Shown piece after piece: positions 26,486 through 38,108 of a DNA stretch of 64,000 nt. The stretch is from NCBI RefSeq assembly GCF_937616625.2, contig NC_065571.1, positions 11,038,501 through 11,102,500 on the forward strand, given 5' to 3'. Source of the DNA: Mercurialis annua. Lineage: Eukaryota; Streptophyta; Magnoliopsida; Malpighiales; Euphorbiaceae. Position 1 is the stretch's first letter. Each line of letters begins with the position of its first letter. The notes beneath the pieces were generated by a model that did not search any database, was not told where the DNA came from, and worked only from the letters and a program-made list of their open reading frames with translations. A program made the translations under genes and the position numbers.

Positions 26486-29251
26486 GTTGCCTTGGCTGGA
26501 ACTGCAGGGGATTGGCCAATCCTCGTGCTATCAGGTTCCTTCGAGATTTGGCTAGAAGGCTGAATCCTTCATTTATTTTTCTTTGTGAAACTATGATTAA
26601 TGAAGATCGCATTATTGCTCATAGAGATGCCATGGGGTTTGAAGAATCTTTTGTGGTTGACAGTGAAAGAAAGAAAGGAGGTCTGGAGTTCCTTTGGAGG
26701 GCAAATTATGATGTTTCTGTTCTTGGGTCTAGTAAAAACTTTGTGGATTTGCGGGTTAAGGAAGTGGAGGGACGTTGTTGGCGGCTGACTGGTTTTTATG
26801 GGTGTCCGGAGCACAGTCGTAGACGAGATTCGTGGGCTATGCTTACTGATTTGAGCTTGGTCTGTGATATCCCTTGGTGTGCCATTGACAATTTTAACGA
26901 TATTCTCGATTTTGATGAGAAGAGAGGAGGGATAAGGCAGGAAGGATGGTTGGTGAATGGGTTTCGTGAAACTGTTGCTAACTGTGGGTTGTCGGATATA
27001 GGAGCTTCAGGCTACAAATTCACGTGGTCTCGTGGTCGTGGAGGAAGCAACCTTGTTGAAGAATGTTTAGATCGGGTTTTATGTTCAAGTGACTGGATGG
27101 AGATCTTTCCGGAGGCGGGAGTTAGTAATTTGGAGGCTACCATATCACATCATTTGCCCATTCTTCTTAGTTTTAAACAGAATTTGAGCATGACAAAAAA
27201 TGTGTTTTTAAGTTCAGTAACGTTTGGCTAGAGAAAAAGGACTGTGCTGAAGTTATTGATATAGCGTTAAAGTAGGGTGGGAGTGAAGACCTGGTGAGGA
27301 AACTGGTTTTAAGAAAAAACGGTCTCAAAAGCTGGAGATGGGACAAGGGGCCGAATTTCAGAAGACGTTTGGATGGCCTGAGGAAAAAATTATGTTTCTT
27401 ATAGAACAAGTATGATGATTCAGGAGTTCGAGAGTATTTATAGGTTTCTAAGGAGTACGATTTTGTCCCTGGGGTGGAAGAAATCTATTGGAAACAACGA
27501 GCAAAATGTCACTGGCTTTCGGATGGCGATACTAATACACGATTTTTCACAATTTTGCGTCGTCTAGGAAGAGAACAAACTGTATTGACAAACTGAGAGA
27601 TGAAGAAGGCTGCTGGAAGTATTCTAAACAGAAGGTGGAGGGTATTATCTCAAGGTATTATTCGAACTTATTCTCTGAGTCGAATTCCGATGTGATTAAT
27701 TTTGGTGATGTTATTCAACGTGTTTCGCATCTTGATAATGTTTGTTTGATAAATCCTATTACGGAAAGTGAGGTTGGAAAAGCCGTCTTTAGCATGCATA
27801 ATGATAAATCACCCGGTCTATATGGTTTTAACCCGACGTTTTATAAAAAGTATTGGGCTATTGTGGGTAAAGATGTGGTTACTATGTGCCGTGATTTCTT
27901 TGAGAAGGGGGTTCTCAGAGATGGTCTAAATGACACTAATCTTGTTCTCATTCCTAAGATTAGTAATCCGGAGAGAGTCTCTGACCTTAGACCTATTGCT
28001 TTGTGCAATGTCGCGTATAAAATTATTTTTATGGCGAATAGAATGAAGTGTTTACTAACTAGTATTATTTCCGAGAATCAGAGTGCATTTGTTGAGAATA
28101 GACTGACTACAGATAATTTCCTTATCGCCTATGAGATTGGCCATTATTTGAGGTGTAAGAGGAGAGGTAAAGTTGGCATGGCGGCGCTTAAGATCGATAT
28201 GAGTAAAGCATACGATAGAGTTCGTTGGGATTTTATTGATTTTATGCTTAGAAATTTGGGCTTTTGTGATAAATGGATTAATTTGATAATGTATTGTGTT
28301 AGGTCGGTTAAATACACTAACATTGGCAATTGTGAGAATTTGGCGCCCATTATTCCTAGTCGGGGTTTGAGACAAGATGACCTGCTCTCTCCTTATCTTT
28401 TTATCATTTGTGCGGAAGGTCTTAGCCTTTTATTAGCTCGGGAGGAAATGGAGGGTAGAATTTATGGTGCTAGCATTTGCTGAGGTGCTCCCGCGGTTAG
28501 TCACTTATTTTTTGCGGATAATTGTTTTTTATTCTTCCGTGGCTGTAGGTTGCTGGGATATGGTTCACGTTCCGAGTTTGCTGGATGGTATGACGGTGGC
28601 TGATTGGATTTTCCGGTGGCTCACTGCTCTTGCGAGGGAAGAAGGTGAGTTGATTGCTCTCATTTGTTGGCATTTATGGCTCAACAGAAGTAGTGTGGTT
28701 TGGAACAAGAAATCAAGCACGGTGGGGATGATCGTGGCTGCTGCAGTTTCTCAATTGACTGCTTGGAGAGTTGCTCACCATCCGAAGGTGGAAATGAGGT
28801 TAGTTGATGTTTTGAAGGATGATGGTAGGGTTTCTTGGATTCCTCCGGATCAGGGCTGGATCAAAGACAATGTTGATGCTGCAAACTTCTCTAATGGCTT
28901 GGGTACAGGAGTAGGGATCGTAGTTAGGGATTGGAGGGGCAGTGTGTTGCAAGCTCGTCATGTTCGGTTTCAAGGTAGTGTTTCGCCTAAATCGGCAGAG
29001 ACGATGGGGATTCGGGAAGCCTTAAGTTGGCTAAAAGGTATACCGAATCTATCATTGAAGCGGATGCGATGGAAGTTATTTTGGATATCGGAAATCCAAA
29101 ACTTGCTGAGGAGAATGTTCTAGTTGGTGATTGTGCGTATTTGGCGAAACAGTTTAGTAATGTTATTTTTATTTTCGTGAGTCGGTCTGCAAATCAAGCA
29201 GCGCATGTGTTAGCGCAGAATGCTCGTTCCATTTCAGATCATCAGGATTGA
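26482..29251 (+). pseudogene. LINE ORF2 (endonuclease / reverse transcriptase / RNase H), frameshifted and deleted
   Basis: Endonuclease, 26482-27231: WNCRGL, LCET and FYGCPE blocks are present, but GDFN is DNFN and the SDH motif is SHH. After a frameshift and stops (27232-27634) the reverse transcriptase runs 27635-28483: SPGLYGFNPTFYK, LVLIPKI, RPIALCNVAYKI, AALKIDMSKAYDRVRW, and RQDDLLSPYLF where RQGDPLSPYLF is expected. A TGA at 28481-28483 is followed by FFADNC in place of FADD. About 28550-29251 jumps to the C-terminal RNase H-like domain (WIKDNVDAANFSNG ... EADAMEVI ... NQAAHVLAQNA), itself frameshifted near 29035. The enzyme cannot be functional. Confidence 0.9.
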
Positions 29252-29345
29252 TTCTGTCACTTCCCTGAGTTCCTCACAAATGTAACTGCTTTGGAAATTT
29301 AATAAAATTCTTTTGATACTTAAAAAAAAAATAGTTAGATTGATT

Positions 29346-29992
29346 CATATTTATAAATTCGATATAGATAAGAACAATTCTCCTTATTTATTTGAGTTTT
29401 ATTCAATTCAATAAGTATAGTTCCAAAAAAAGACTTGAACTCTAGAAAATGGGGCCTCAGCTGTTTATGGAGTTACTTGCACTCTTCTTTGAGCCACACA
29501 AACAGCTGACCTTTCATTTTCTTCATTTCTTTGAATATTGCACACTGGTATATTACCAATTTGACACTTACAATATAATTATAATTCATAGTTCAAATTC
29601 ATTTTCTTTTCATTATTACAATATATTTCAGCCTAAGCTATACTTAAACTGAATGATTTTTCCTTTCAAATAAATAAATATTATAATAATTTAACAGAAG
29701 TGTTTTATGATTCCCAATAGAAAATATTTTATAAAAATGAGTTTTGGTATCAGTAAAAAAATTAAAATTAAATGTATGAAATATTAAAGTAAAAAAATTA
29801 AAATTTAAACATGATAATATAATTTTAAATACACAAATTATTCAATAGATTTTTAAACAAATGAAAAAAATTAACGATTGTTTATCCTCCGAAATATTAC
29901 TCCGCCCTTGCCAAATAATAGGCAGTTTGTACAAAATATATAAATTAAAAAAAATTCAATTTTTTATTTTTATTTTTTTATAATTTTTTTAA
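29346..29992. other. AT-rich intergenic, nothing recognised
   Basis: No gene or repeat could be supported. Confidence 0.5.
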
Positions 29993-30833
29993 GAGTTAAT
30001 TTCATATAAAATCACCACTTTTATATATTTTTTTATTTTAATCACGTCCTTTAAAAAGTGCCAAATAAAATCAACACCTTTTATTTTTTTACAAAATTAA
30101 TCACGAATGTGAAAAGTCATATTAGAATATTTATTTGGGATGAAAAAGACACCGAATTTTTTCATCAGTGATAGATTTGTAAAAAAAAATAAAAGGTGAT
30201 AATTTTATTTGACACTTTTTAAAAAACTAGTTTCGCATCACGTGCTATGCACGTGGCTCGTAACGTAACTCGTCAATGTACATATTAGTAAATTTATTAT
30301 AATTATATCAATTTTTTATTTATAATTAATATTAAATTAATTAAAAAAAATTGTAAAAATATATATAATATATTCGGTTATTAAATTTTTTCCATACTGA
30401 ATTTATTTTTCTTTTGGTTTTATAATAACCAGAATTAAATAATTAAATTAATTTTATTATTAATAACTTTAAAAATAATAAGATAGAAATTTAAATAATA
30501 ATATATTGACCAAATACAGTATTTTAATTTTGTAGTTCAATCAAACTAAAAGATAGGTATTCCTACTAATTTGGAGACAATTTAGTTATTTTTTACATAC
30601 TAAAAACTAAATTGAAGATAATTTAGCTAACTATTTTAATTAGGATTTTAATTACAATAGTGATTAATTAAATAACTAATTAGTTAATGACTATAAAACC
30701 TTTATTTAGTAATAAACTGAAAAGGATTATTCGGTAAATTTGCCTGTCCCCCCCATCCGTGCTTTTATATATAGTATAGATATAATTAAAATGAAAAAAC
30801 ATATAAATATGGTGATTTTCTATAAAATTAAAT
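29993..30833. mobile_element. TIR MITE split by a Helitron
   Basis: The left arm from GAGTTAATTTC (29993) and the right arm ending near 30833 are inverted copies over about 100 bases (for example AAAATCACCA and ATTTTAATCA blocks). The right arm is interrupted by the insert at 30227-30780, so the original element was about 290 bp. It resembles the MITE at 12604-12912. End points are approximate and no clean TSD was seen. Confidence 0.65.
30227..30780 (-). mobile_element. Non-autonomous Helitron
   Basis: On the minus strand it begins TCTATACTATATATAAAAGC and ends with a 7-bp-stem hairpin (CACGTGC ATA GCACGTG) then, 10 bases or so later, CTAG, matching the Helitron rule 5'-TC...hairpin...CTRR-3'. 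It sits between A and T with no target duplication, and the MITE it interrupts becomes continuous when it is taken out. At 554 bp it has no Rep/helicase gene. Confidence 0.88.
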
Positions 30834-31921
30834 ATATAAATAACATTTAAATGATTAGTCTATTTATTGGTATATTTTATATGAAAAAAAAAGTTGACTA
30901 GTTCAATATATAATAGATGAAATATCATATAATTAATAAGTTCGAAATTATACATATTTATTAAAAATAAATAATTTTAAATTATTTACTCTATAATTTT
31001 TGATAAAGTTGTCTACTTTATCATTATTATTTTTATAAAAACACAATTAATAATATAGTTGTTTTTATTTTTTTTTATTTTTTTATACATTTATTTAATA
31101 GTCATTAACTGTTATTCTCCACAAAATTAAAGTGTACAATAGAAAAAATGTAGTATAAAGGATTATAGCGATGAACATCTATAATAAAATATAGTATTTT
31201 TTTTTTTGAAAAAAAATAAAGAACAAATTATTCTAAAATTCTATATTTGTCATAGTTCACATTTTAATCTCTTTTATTTGAAAATCAAACTGATATCTCA
31301 CATTTATTCTGTTAATAATTTAGTGCATCTGTTTATTTTTGGTGTTAGTCAACCGAGTCACTAGAATATATAGTTCTCTATTTTTATTTCTATACACGAT
31401 TTCATCTCTCACTTTTGTTTCTATCAATTTCGTCCCTCATTTTTGTTTCTATCAACGATTTCGTATATTATATTTGAAAATTCATATACTCCTAAATTTT
31501 TTAACGTTGATGCCTAACACCAAAAATGGATGGAGAAACTAAATTGAACAAAAACAAAACCAAAAGACTATATCGTTTGATTTTAAACAAAAGAAACTAC
31601 GATGTCAATTATGACAAATGTACAAGACTTTACAATAATTTGTTCAATTTGATGAATAAAATACAAGTTGCTGATATATTTGACAATAAAAAAACATTAA
31701 ATGTTCACACAGCCTGTAAATGTCACACTATTCATTGCAAAAGTGGGAACAAGGAACCCTCATTTCTTATTTCTGATTAAAAACTAAGCACTTGCCCACT
31801 AAATTCACTCACCCTCACAGTCATGCTGTGATCAAAGTCCAAGTCTTCCTTCCATTCATTAAACTAATAAAATTCAAATCAAACCAACAAATGCCTCACC
31901 ACCAATTTCACAACACACCCA
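30834..31921. other. 5' flank of gene 3
   Basis: AT-rich, with a repetitive stretch at about 31340-31560 containing several 'tttttgtttctatcaa.tttcgt' units and a phrase (about 31345) similar to the element at 40255-40845. The roughly 180 bases before the start codon contain CT/CA-rich leader-like sequence. Small open frames here are low-complexity and not called. Confidence 0.45.
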
Positions 31922-34900
31922 ATGGAAAAAATCTCACCCCTTCTCCTCCTCTTTCTCCTCTCTCTAACCTCCATTTCCGCCGCCCTTGACTCCATCTCCG
32001 CCGCTCAGTCCGTCAGAGACGGCGGCCCAACTCTAATTTCAGCTGGTGGGTTCTTCGAGTTAGGCTTCTTCAGCATCAAATCTAATAGATATTTAGGAAT
32101 TTGGTTCAAGAAGATTTCAAACGGAACAACGGTTTGGGTTGCTAACCGAGAAACCCCACTCTCAAACTCCACCGGTCTGTTCACTTTTGATAGCAGAGGA
32201 AATTTAATTCTTCTGAACCAAGAAAATAATTTGACTGTATGGTCTGGTAACTCTTCAAAACCCGCCCGGAATCCAGTCGCGCAGCTTCTGGATTCGGGCA
32301 ATCTTGTTATTAGAGAAGAGAATGAAATTGACCCGGATAAGTATTTATGGCAAAGTTTTTATCATGCTGATAAAACTTTCATACCCGGGATGAAAATCGG
32401 ACGGTTGGCAGGCGGTCAGGATGTTCATTTATCCTGCTGGAAGAGCGCTGATGATCCTACTAAAGGCGAATATATTTATGAACTTGATCCGACCGGTTTA
32501 CAAATGGTTGTCTCGAAAAACTCGATTTTTTCGGCCCGGTCCGGACCCTGGAACGGGATTGGTTATAGCGGTATGCCGTACCTGAAACCGAATCCGATTT
32601 TTAACTACTCGTTTATCACGAGCGAAAAGGGTACTTACTATACTTTTGAGCTTATGAACACGTCGGTTTTTACGCGGGTTGAGTTGAATCCGAAAGGTGT
32701 GATGGATCGGTATGCGTGGATTGACCGAACGCAACAATGGAACCTGATATCGTCTGCGCCTGCGGATAATTGTGATATGTATGACATATGTGGCCCTCAT
32801 GGTAGTTGCGATATCAGTAACGCCCCGGTGTGTTCGTGTTTGGATAAGTTTGTGCCGAATAATAGGAATGAGTGGGGGAGAGCGGATTGGACGGGCGGAT
32901 GTATTCGGAGAACTCCGTTGGATTGCAAGAATGGGGATGGGTTCGTCAAGTATATTAATGTTAAATCGCCTGATATGCTGAATTATACAATTGACTCAAG
33001 CTTGACGATGGAGGAATGCAGGACGACGTGCTTGAACAATTGTTCTTGTATGGCGTACGCCAGTTCGAATATTGTAACCGGAAGAGGATGCTACTTTTGG
33101 TTTGGAGATCTTTTGGACATCAAACAATATTATGACGAAGGTGGACAAGATCTTTACATCAGGATGGCTTTATCTGAATTAGGTATATATGAGAACTGTA
33201 TACATTAATATGAATTGCTTTGTTTTTAGCTTGATTGACGAAAATGATTTTCTGCTTTTAAAAGTTGAAAGCCCTTCGAGCTCCGGAAAGGGGAAACAAA
33301 AGGTGATCATAGCAAGCTTAGTATCATCAGCACTAATGTTTCTGCTAGTCCTGTGCTTAGGCTTGTGGATACGAAACAAAAAGAGAAAGAAGCAGCAAAA
33401 TGCACAAGGTAAACCTACTTTTTCGACACACTGATTCTATCAAATTCGGCATACAATTTGTTTCAATATATTGATTGTATTCACTAATTTACAGCCAGTT
33501 GGGAAAGGTATGAAGAAGAAAGCTACTCCTTTGATAATCACGACGAAGAACTCGAGTTGCCCCATTTTGACATCAGCGTAGTTGCTAAAGCTACCGATAA
33601 CTTCTCGTTTAACCATTTGCTTGGAGAGGGCGGCTTTGGGCCTGTTTACAAGGTAACCTAATTATTTCTATCACGCATCAATATCTGTAACTAATTCCAG
33701 AAATTATTGGCATCATTGTGATCATACAGACCATAGAGTAAGTTGAATCATAGTAAGCCATTTCTGTGTATTTTCAGGGTACACTTAAAGATGGACAAGA
33801 AATTGCTGTGAAGAGGCTCTCCAAGGAATCTAGACAAGGACTCGATGAGTTCAAGAATGAAGTTAAATGCATTGCCAAACTTCAGCATCGAAACCTGGTT
33901 AAGCTTCTTGGATACTGCGTTCATCTAGATGAAAGGATATTGATCTATGAATACATGCCTAATAAAAGTCTAGACTTGTACATTTTTGGTTAGAATCTCT
34001 AAAACTCTAAGACATCTTCTATTTTAAGATCATACTATTTTAAGACTAAGATTAATTATTTTATGTGATTTTGATAGATGAAAGCCGAAGCAAGCAACTG
34101 GACTGGTCGATAAGATTTCGCATTATCAATGGTATATCAAGAGGGCTTCTCTATCTTCATCAAGACTCTAGACTAAGAATTATTCATAGAGATCTCAAAT
34201 TGAGTAATGTCTTACTTGACAATGAGTTGAATCCCAAAATCTCTGATTTCGGCATGGCTCGAAGTTTCGGGGGTAATGAAACTGCAGCAAATACAAAAAG
34301 AGTAGTTGGAACATAGTGAGTTTGTTCTTCTTTCTTACATTAGAAGAGGCTTACATGTCACAAAGCAAAGTAACATATTTCTTGAAAAGCCTAATTCATC
34401 TTATTGTTTTGCGCAGTGGTTATATGGCGCCGGAGTATGCTATTGACGGTCTATTCTCTGTGAAATCTGATGTGTTTAGCTTTGGTGTATTGGTGTTGGA
34501 GATAATTAGTGGGAAGAAAAACAGAGGATTTACTCATCCAGATCACCAACTTAACCTTCTCGGACATGTAAGCTCTACACGATTTCTTAAATTTAAATTC
34601 TTTACCGTACGGTACTATATATCGAGAAACTTGACAAAATGGCGAATAATTTTGCAGGCATGGAAGCTCTTAAAAGACGGAAGATATCAAGAGCTAGTAG
34701 ATGAACTGATGACGGAATCTTGCGATTTCTCACAAGTATTAAGAACAGTTCATGTCGGTCTACTATGTGTACAACAGGATCCAGATGATAGACCAAGCAT
34801 GTCATCGGTGGTTCTAATGTTGAGCAGTGAAGGTCCATTGCCGGAGCCTAAAGAACCAGGATTTTTCACCGAAAGAAAAATGTATGAAGGAGAAACTTCG

Positions 34901-34963
34901 TCGAGCAAACAAGAATCATGTTCGATTAATGATATGACAATTACGTTGATAGATGTTCGATAA
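31922..34963 (+). CDS. G-type lectin S-receptor-like serine/threonine kinase, SD1 type (gene 3)
   Basis: Plasma-membrane receptor kinase. Exons 31922-33182, 33265-33408, 33495-33652, 33778-33988, 34078-34315, 34417-34567 and 34658-34963 join in frame to 822 residues. The signal peptide is [20 protein letters not shown], followed by B-lectin (from [13 protein letters not shown]), S-locus glycoprotein and PAN domains. Exon 2 supplies the transmembrane helix ([18 protein letters not shown]) and the stop-transfer KKRKK. Kinase landmarks: [19 protein letters not shown] (D~630), DFG (D~648), APE in [13 protein letters not shown]. The tail ends MTITLIDVR. The first exon is noticeably richer in G+C, especially at third positions and in the signal-peptide region, than the same exon in genes 1, 2, 4 and 5. 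It is closest to genes 4 and 5. No defect was seen. A Mutator-type element lies 164 bp after the stop codon. Confidence 0.93.
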
Positions 34964-35127
34964 AAGTGTTTTTTGGTCGAAATGTAACGGCTCGATGATG
35001 CTCGGGACTTCGAGCTTGAGCCGTAGAGCCAAAATAGTGTTTATGCAAATAGTTTTGTGAGAACATATCATTATAAACAATTTTTGTAAAGATATGTAAC
35101 AATTATACATAATATTCAATCTTATTA

Positions 35128-36478
35128 GGCAAAATCCATACGGAAGCCCTTGTACTATACCACTTTTGTTCAAGAAGCCCCTACTCTAAACTTATTCACG
35201 CCCAGATCCCTTTACTTGGCAATATCTAATTTTTATACCCTATGATGGACGGAAATTGGCGTTTGTATCTCACTCTCCTTTTCTGTTAATTAACGGAGCA
35301 GTTTTTAAAGAAAATAATTCCACCTGTCATTTCTGTCTCCTATGATATTATTCTCATCTCTCTTTTCTCTCACTAATTAAAACTTTTTCTGTGAAAAACA
35401 AAATTTGAAACATCACATTTTTCATGGCAAACAACTCACATCAGTTTTATCACAAACTGAAAATTAAACTGAAATTAGGTTTTCGATTAAAAAGTAATTC
35501 TGCAATGGACGTTGATTCTACGATGGTGCTTGAAATCGATCCAATTTCGGCGGTTCTGCCGCCTCCGACTGTCGCTCCCCGCGGCTTCTGCCTCCGACCA
35601 TCACTCTTCGCCGCCTCTACCATTATTGTTTGCTCTCCGCCGCCTCCACCTCTTCCATTGTCATTCTAACCCGTTTAGCTCTGATTTAAGGAGAGTCCAC
35701 TTAGAGAGATAAGAACTATTGAGTGAATTGGAGAGGGAGTGGATGAAGAGAAGAGAAAAACACACATGCGTCAGATCTAGCCGTACAGAGACATTTTATG
35801 TGCAAATTAGGTGGGAGTGAACTGCTGAACTGACGTGGAACCGGCATGGCATCCTTGGATGAACTACTCCGGCGAATAGAGAAGAGGGAAGAAGAGGGTG
35901 CTGCATATGTGAAATCCGGTGTTTGTTGATTTTATTTCCCTTTTTGTTTGAGTTGTTATTAGTTGATGGGAAATCTGAGAAGCTTTAGGGTTCAGTTGTT
36001 GGTTGTGTTCTGGAAATGGTTCATTCAAAAGTTTATATTACCATTTAATTCCCCTGCTCTTCATTAGAAATTGGTACTATTAATTATCTTTGAGGTTAAT
36101 TAAGATAAGTATTTATATGGTATTTTCAATTAAATTATCAACTGATCATTCAGAGTTTAAATAATAAATAATTTAAAAATTAATCTTTTGTAAAACTGAT
36201 AAAATTGACAGATGTATATATACTTTTCAAAGAGAAACGTTTATGTATTAATATATTTTGGTCAACCTCCACGTTGGCACAAAATTGTTGACTTGTTGCT
36301 TGCACATATGCTCTCACTCTCTTTAACGGAGAGTGAGACACAAATGCCAATTTCCATCCACTGAAGGGTGTAAAAATTAGATATTGCCAAGTAAAGGGAC
36401 CCGAACATGAACAAGTTTGGAGTAGGGGCTTCTTAAACAAAAGTGGTATAGTACAGGGGTCTTCGTATGGGTTTTGCC
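35128..36478. mobile_element. Mutator-like TIR element with perfect 9-bp TSD
   Basis: Ends GGCAAAATCC and GGTTTTGCC belong to inverted repeats of about 165 bases (35128-35292 against 36314-36478). Flanking ATCTTATTA is duplicated exactly at 35119-35127 and 36479-36487. No transposase is recognised. One short frame (35424-35669, Pro/Ser-rich) has no family I know. Gene 4's 3' flank around 51047 has the matching uninterrupted 'aatattcaatcttatt', an empty site. Confidence 0.95.
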
Positions 36479-36487
36479 ATCTTATTA

Positions 36488-36872
36488 TTATTGTTTTCAG
36501 TGATGAATTAAAAAATTCTTTAGCTACACCATCAAGATTCTGACCCTAACAGACATTCAATCTCATTGTTAGAGGCTTACCTGAATGTAATAAATTTCAG
36601 ACGCGAAATACAGAAGCAGACGAAGACTCAGTGTGTTTGATCATTGATGATGATTCCACCATTTTCAGACGCAAGGTGGTACGTTCAGTAGCGCAAAATC
36701 TCCCACAAAGGTGATTAAATTATTCAAGTATCGCAAATTCTGTGTGGTTTCAACTGTTTCCTGCAATTCAGTATTATTTTCAAACATAAGACTATAAGAG
36801 TGGTCGAACTTCAATGGGCTTTTCTTATAATTTTATGGGCTTTCGGCCTTCTAAAGCATGGGGTAGGAAGCG
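36488..36872. other. Intergenic, nothing recognised
   Basis: Short stretch between two elements. It may be displaced 3' flank of gene 3. No gene is seen. Confidence 0.4.
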
Positions 36873-36881
36873 ATCTGTCTA

Positions 36882-38054
36882 GGGTAAATTAGGATAAATA
36901 CTCAATTTTTAAAAATAATTTGATTTCCTACCTGAATAAAAAAAAGTTAAAAAAAATACCTCACCCTTTTATTTTTTTTATTTTTTTACTCTATCAAATG
37001 TTTATATTATAATTATACCTAATTTTTATTATTATTTTACTCTAGTCATAATTTTTTCTCTCAAATAACAACTAATGACAACTGTCATTATTTTCTTTTT
37101 CTCTCTCCTCTCTCCTCTTTTTTCTTCTTCTCCTTCTCTTCTTCTCTGTTTGGTTTTTCTTCGCCATTTTTTTCCTTCTTCTTCTTCTTTTTTTTTTCTT
37201 CTTTATTTCTTCTCTTCTTCTTCGCTGTTCCTTCATCGGTCGTCGTCCCTCCGCCATCACTCAACCGTCGCTCCGCCGTTCTTTTCATATTTGATTTTAG
37301 TTTTTCTTAAATTTGTGGTGATTAATACGATTTATATTAACTTTTATATCTAAATAAATTACTCTTTGATTTTCTCAATTTTAGATCTAAAAATCTGCAT
37401 GAAAAAACGATTTTATGATGAAAAAAACAATTTTTTTCACAAAAACAGCATCTGATTACCATATGAGTATCACTGCATTATCATAAAATTATCATAACAC
37501 TGTAGAAAAAATGATTTTTTTTAAAAGACAACGTCTGATTATCATATGAGTATCACTATATTATCGTGTTGTTATCATGACACTGCAAGAAAAAAATGAT
37601 TTTCTGGAGAAAATAATGTTTGATTATCATATTATTATCATAATATTATCATGTCGTTATCATAATATTATCATATGATACCGAGATGATAATATTTATG
37701 ATACCTAGATGATAATGTTATGATAATATCTATGATTATGTTATGATAAAACAATGTCTGATTATCATGTCAGTATCACTATATTATCATGTCGTTATCA
37801 TAACACTGCAGTATGATAACTAGATGATAATGAAGTATGATAAGGTTATGATAATTGTATGATAACCTACGAAAAAAGTAAATTACATAAGTGTTTATGA
37901 TAACCAGATGATAACGGAGTAAAATCATAAATATTTTAATACACAGAGTAAAAATATAAATCTGGAAAAAACATGAGGTATTTTCTATAACTTTTCCATG
38001 TTGAGGTATAAAGTGCAAATATTTTCATTTTTGGAGTAAATACCTAAACTTCCC
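36882..38054. mobile_element. TTATCAT-rich TIR element, copy B (inverted)
   Basis: Termini GGGTAAATTAGG and CCTAAACTTCCC head diverged inverted repeats of about 85 bp. Flanks ATCTGTCTA (36873-36881) and GTCTGTCTA (38055-38063) match 8 of 9, fitting a Mutator-like TSD. Contents mirror copy A in reverse: a CT-rich tract (37080-37220), a CCGCCG patch (37235-37285), then clustered TTATCAT/ATGATAA (37450-37910). No transposase. Confidence 0.8.
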
Positions 38055-38108
38055 GTCTGTCTATTATGAGTGATCTGACCGGCAAATGGAGCAGCAGTTA
38101 TCCTCGTT

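Larger units (their letters stand above)
24975..29331 (+). mobile_element. L1-like non-LTR retrotransposon (LINE), internally deleted and decayed
   Basis: Bounded by a perfect 14-bp target-site duplication, TAGTTAGATTGATT, at 24961-24974 and 29332-29345, with a poly(A) tail at 29322-29331. Layout: ~340-bp 5' UTR; ORF1 with DUF4283 and a zinc knuckle; ORF2 with endonuclease, reverse transcriptase and RNase H. ORF1's stop overlaps ORF2's start as ATGA at 26482-26485. A deletion removes everything between the reverse-transcriptase active site and the RNase H region, so the element is about 4.36 kb. The clean TSD shows it retains both ends. Confidence 0.95.

Noticed and set aside
35424..35712. 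Overlapping Pro/Ser/Arg-rich open frames
   Set aside because: They lie inside the Mutator-type element, are compositionally biased by CCGCC repeats, and match no transposase I know.
37072..37353. Open frames on both strands rich in Lys/Arg or Ser/Phe/Leu
   Set aside because: Translations of a CT/GA-rich low-complexity tract.
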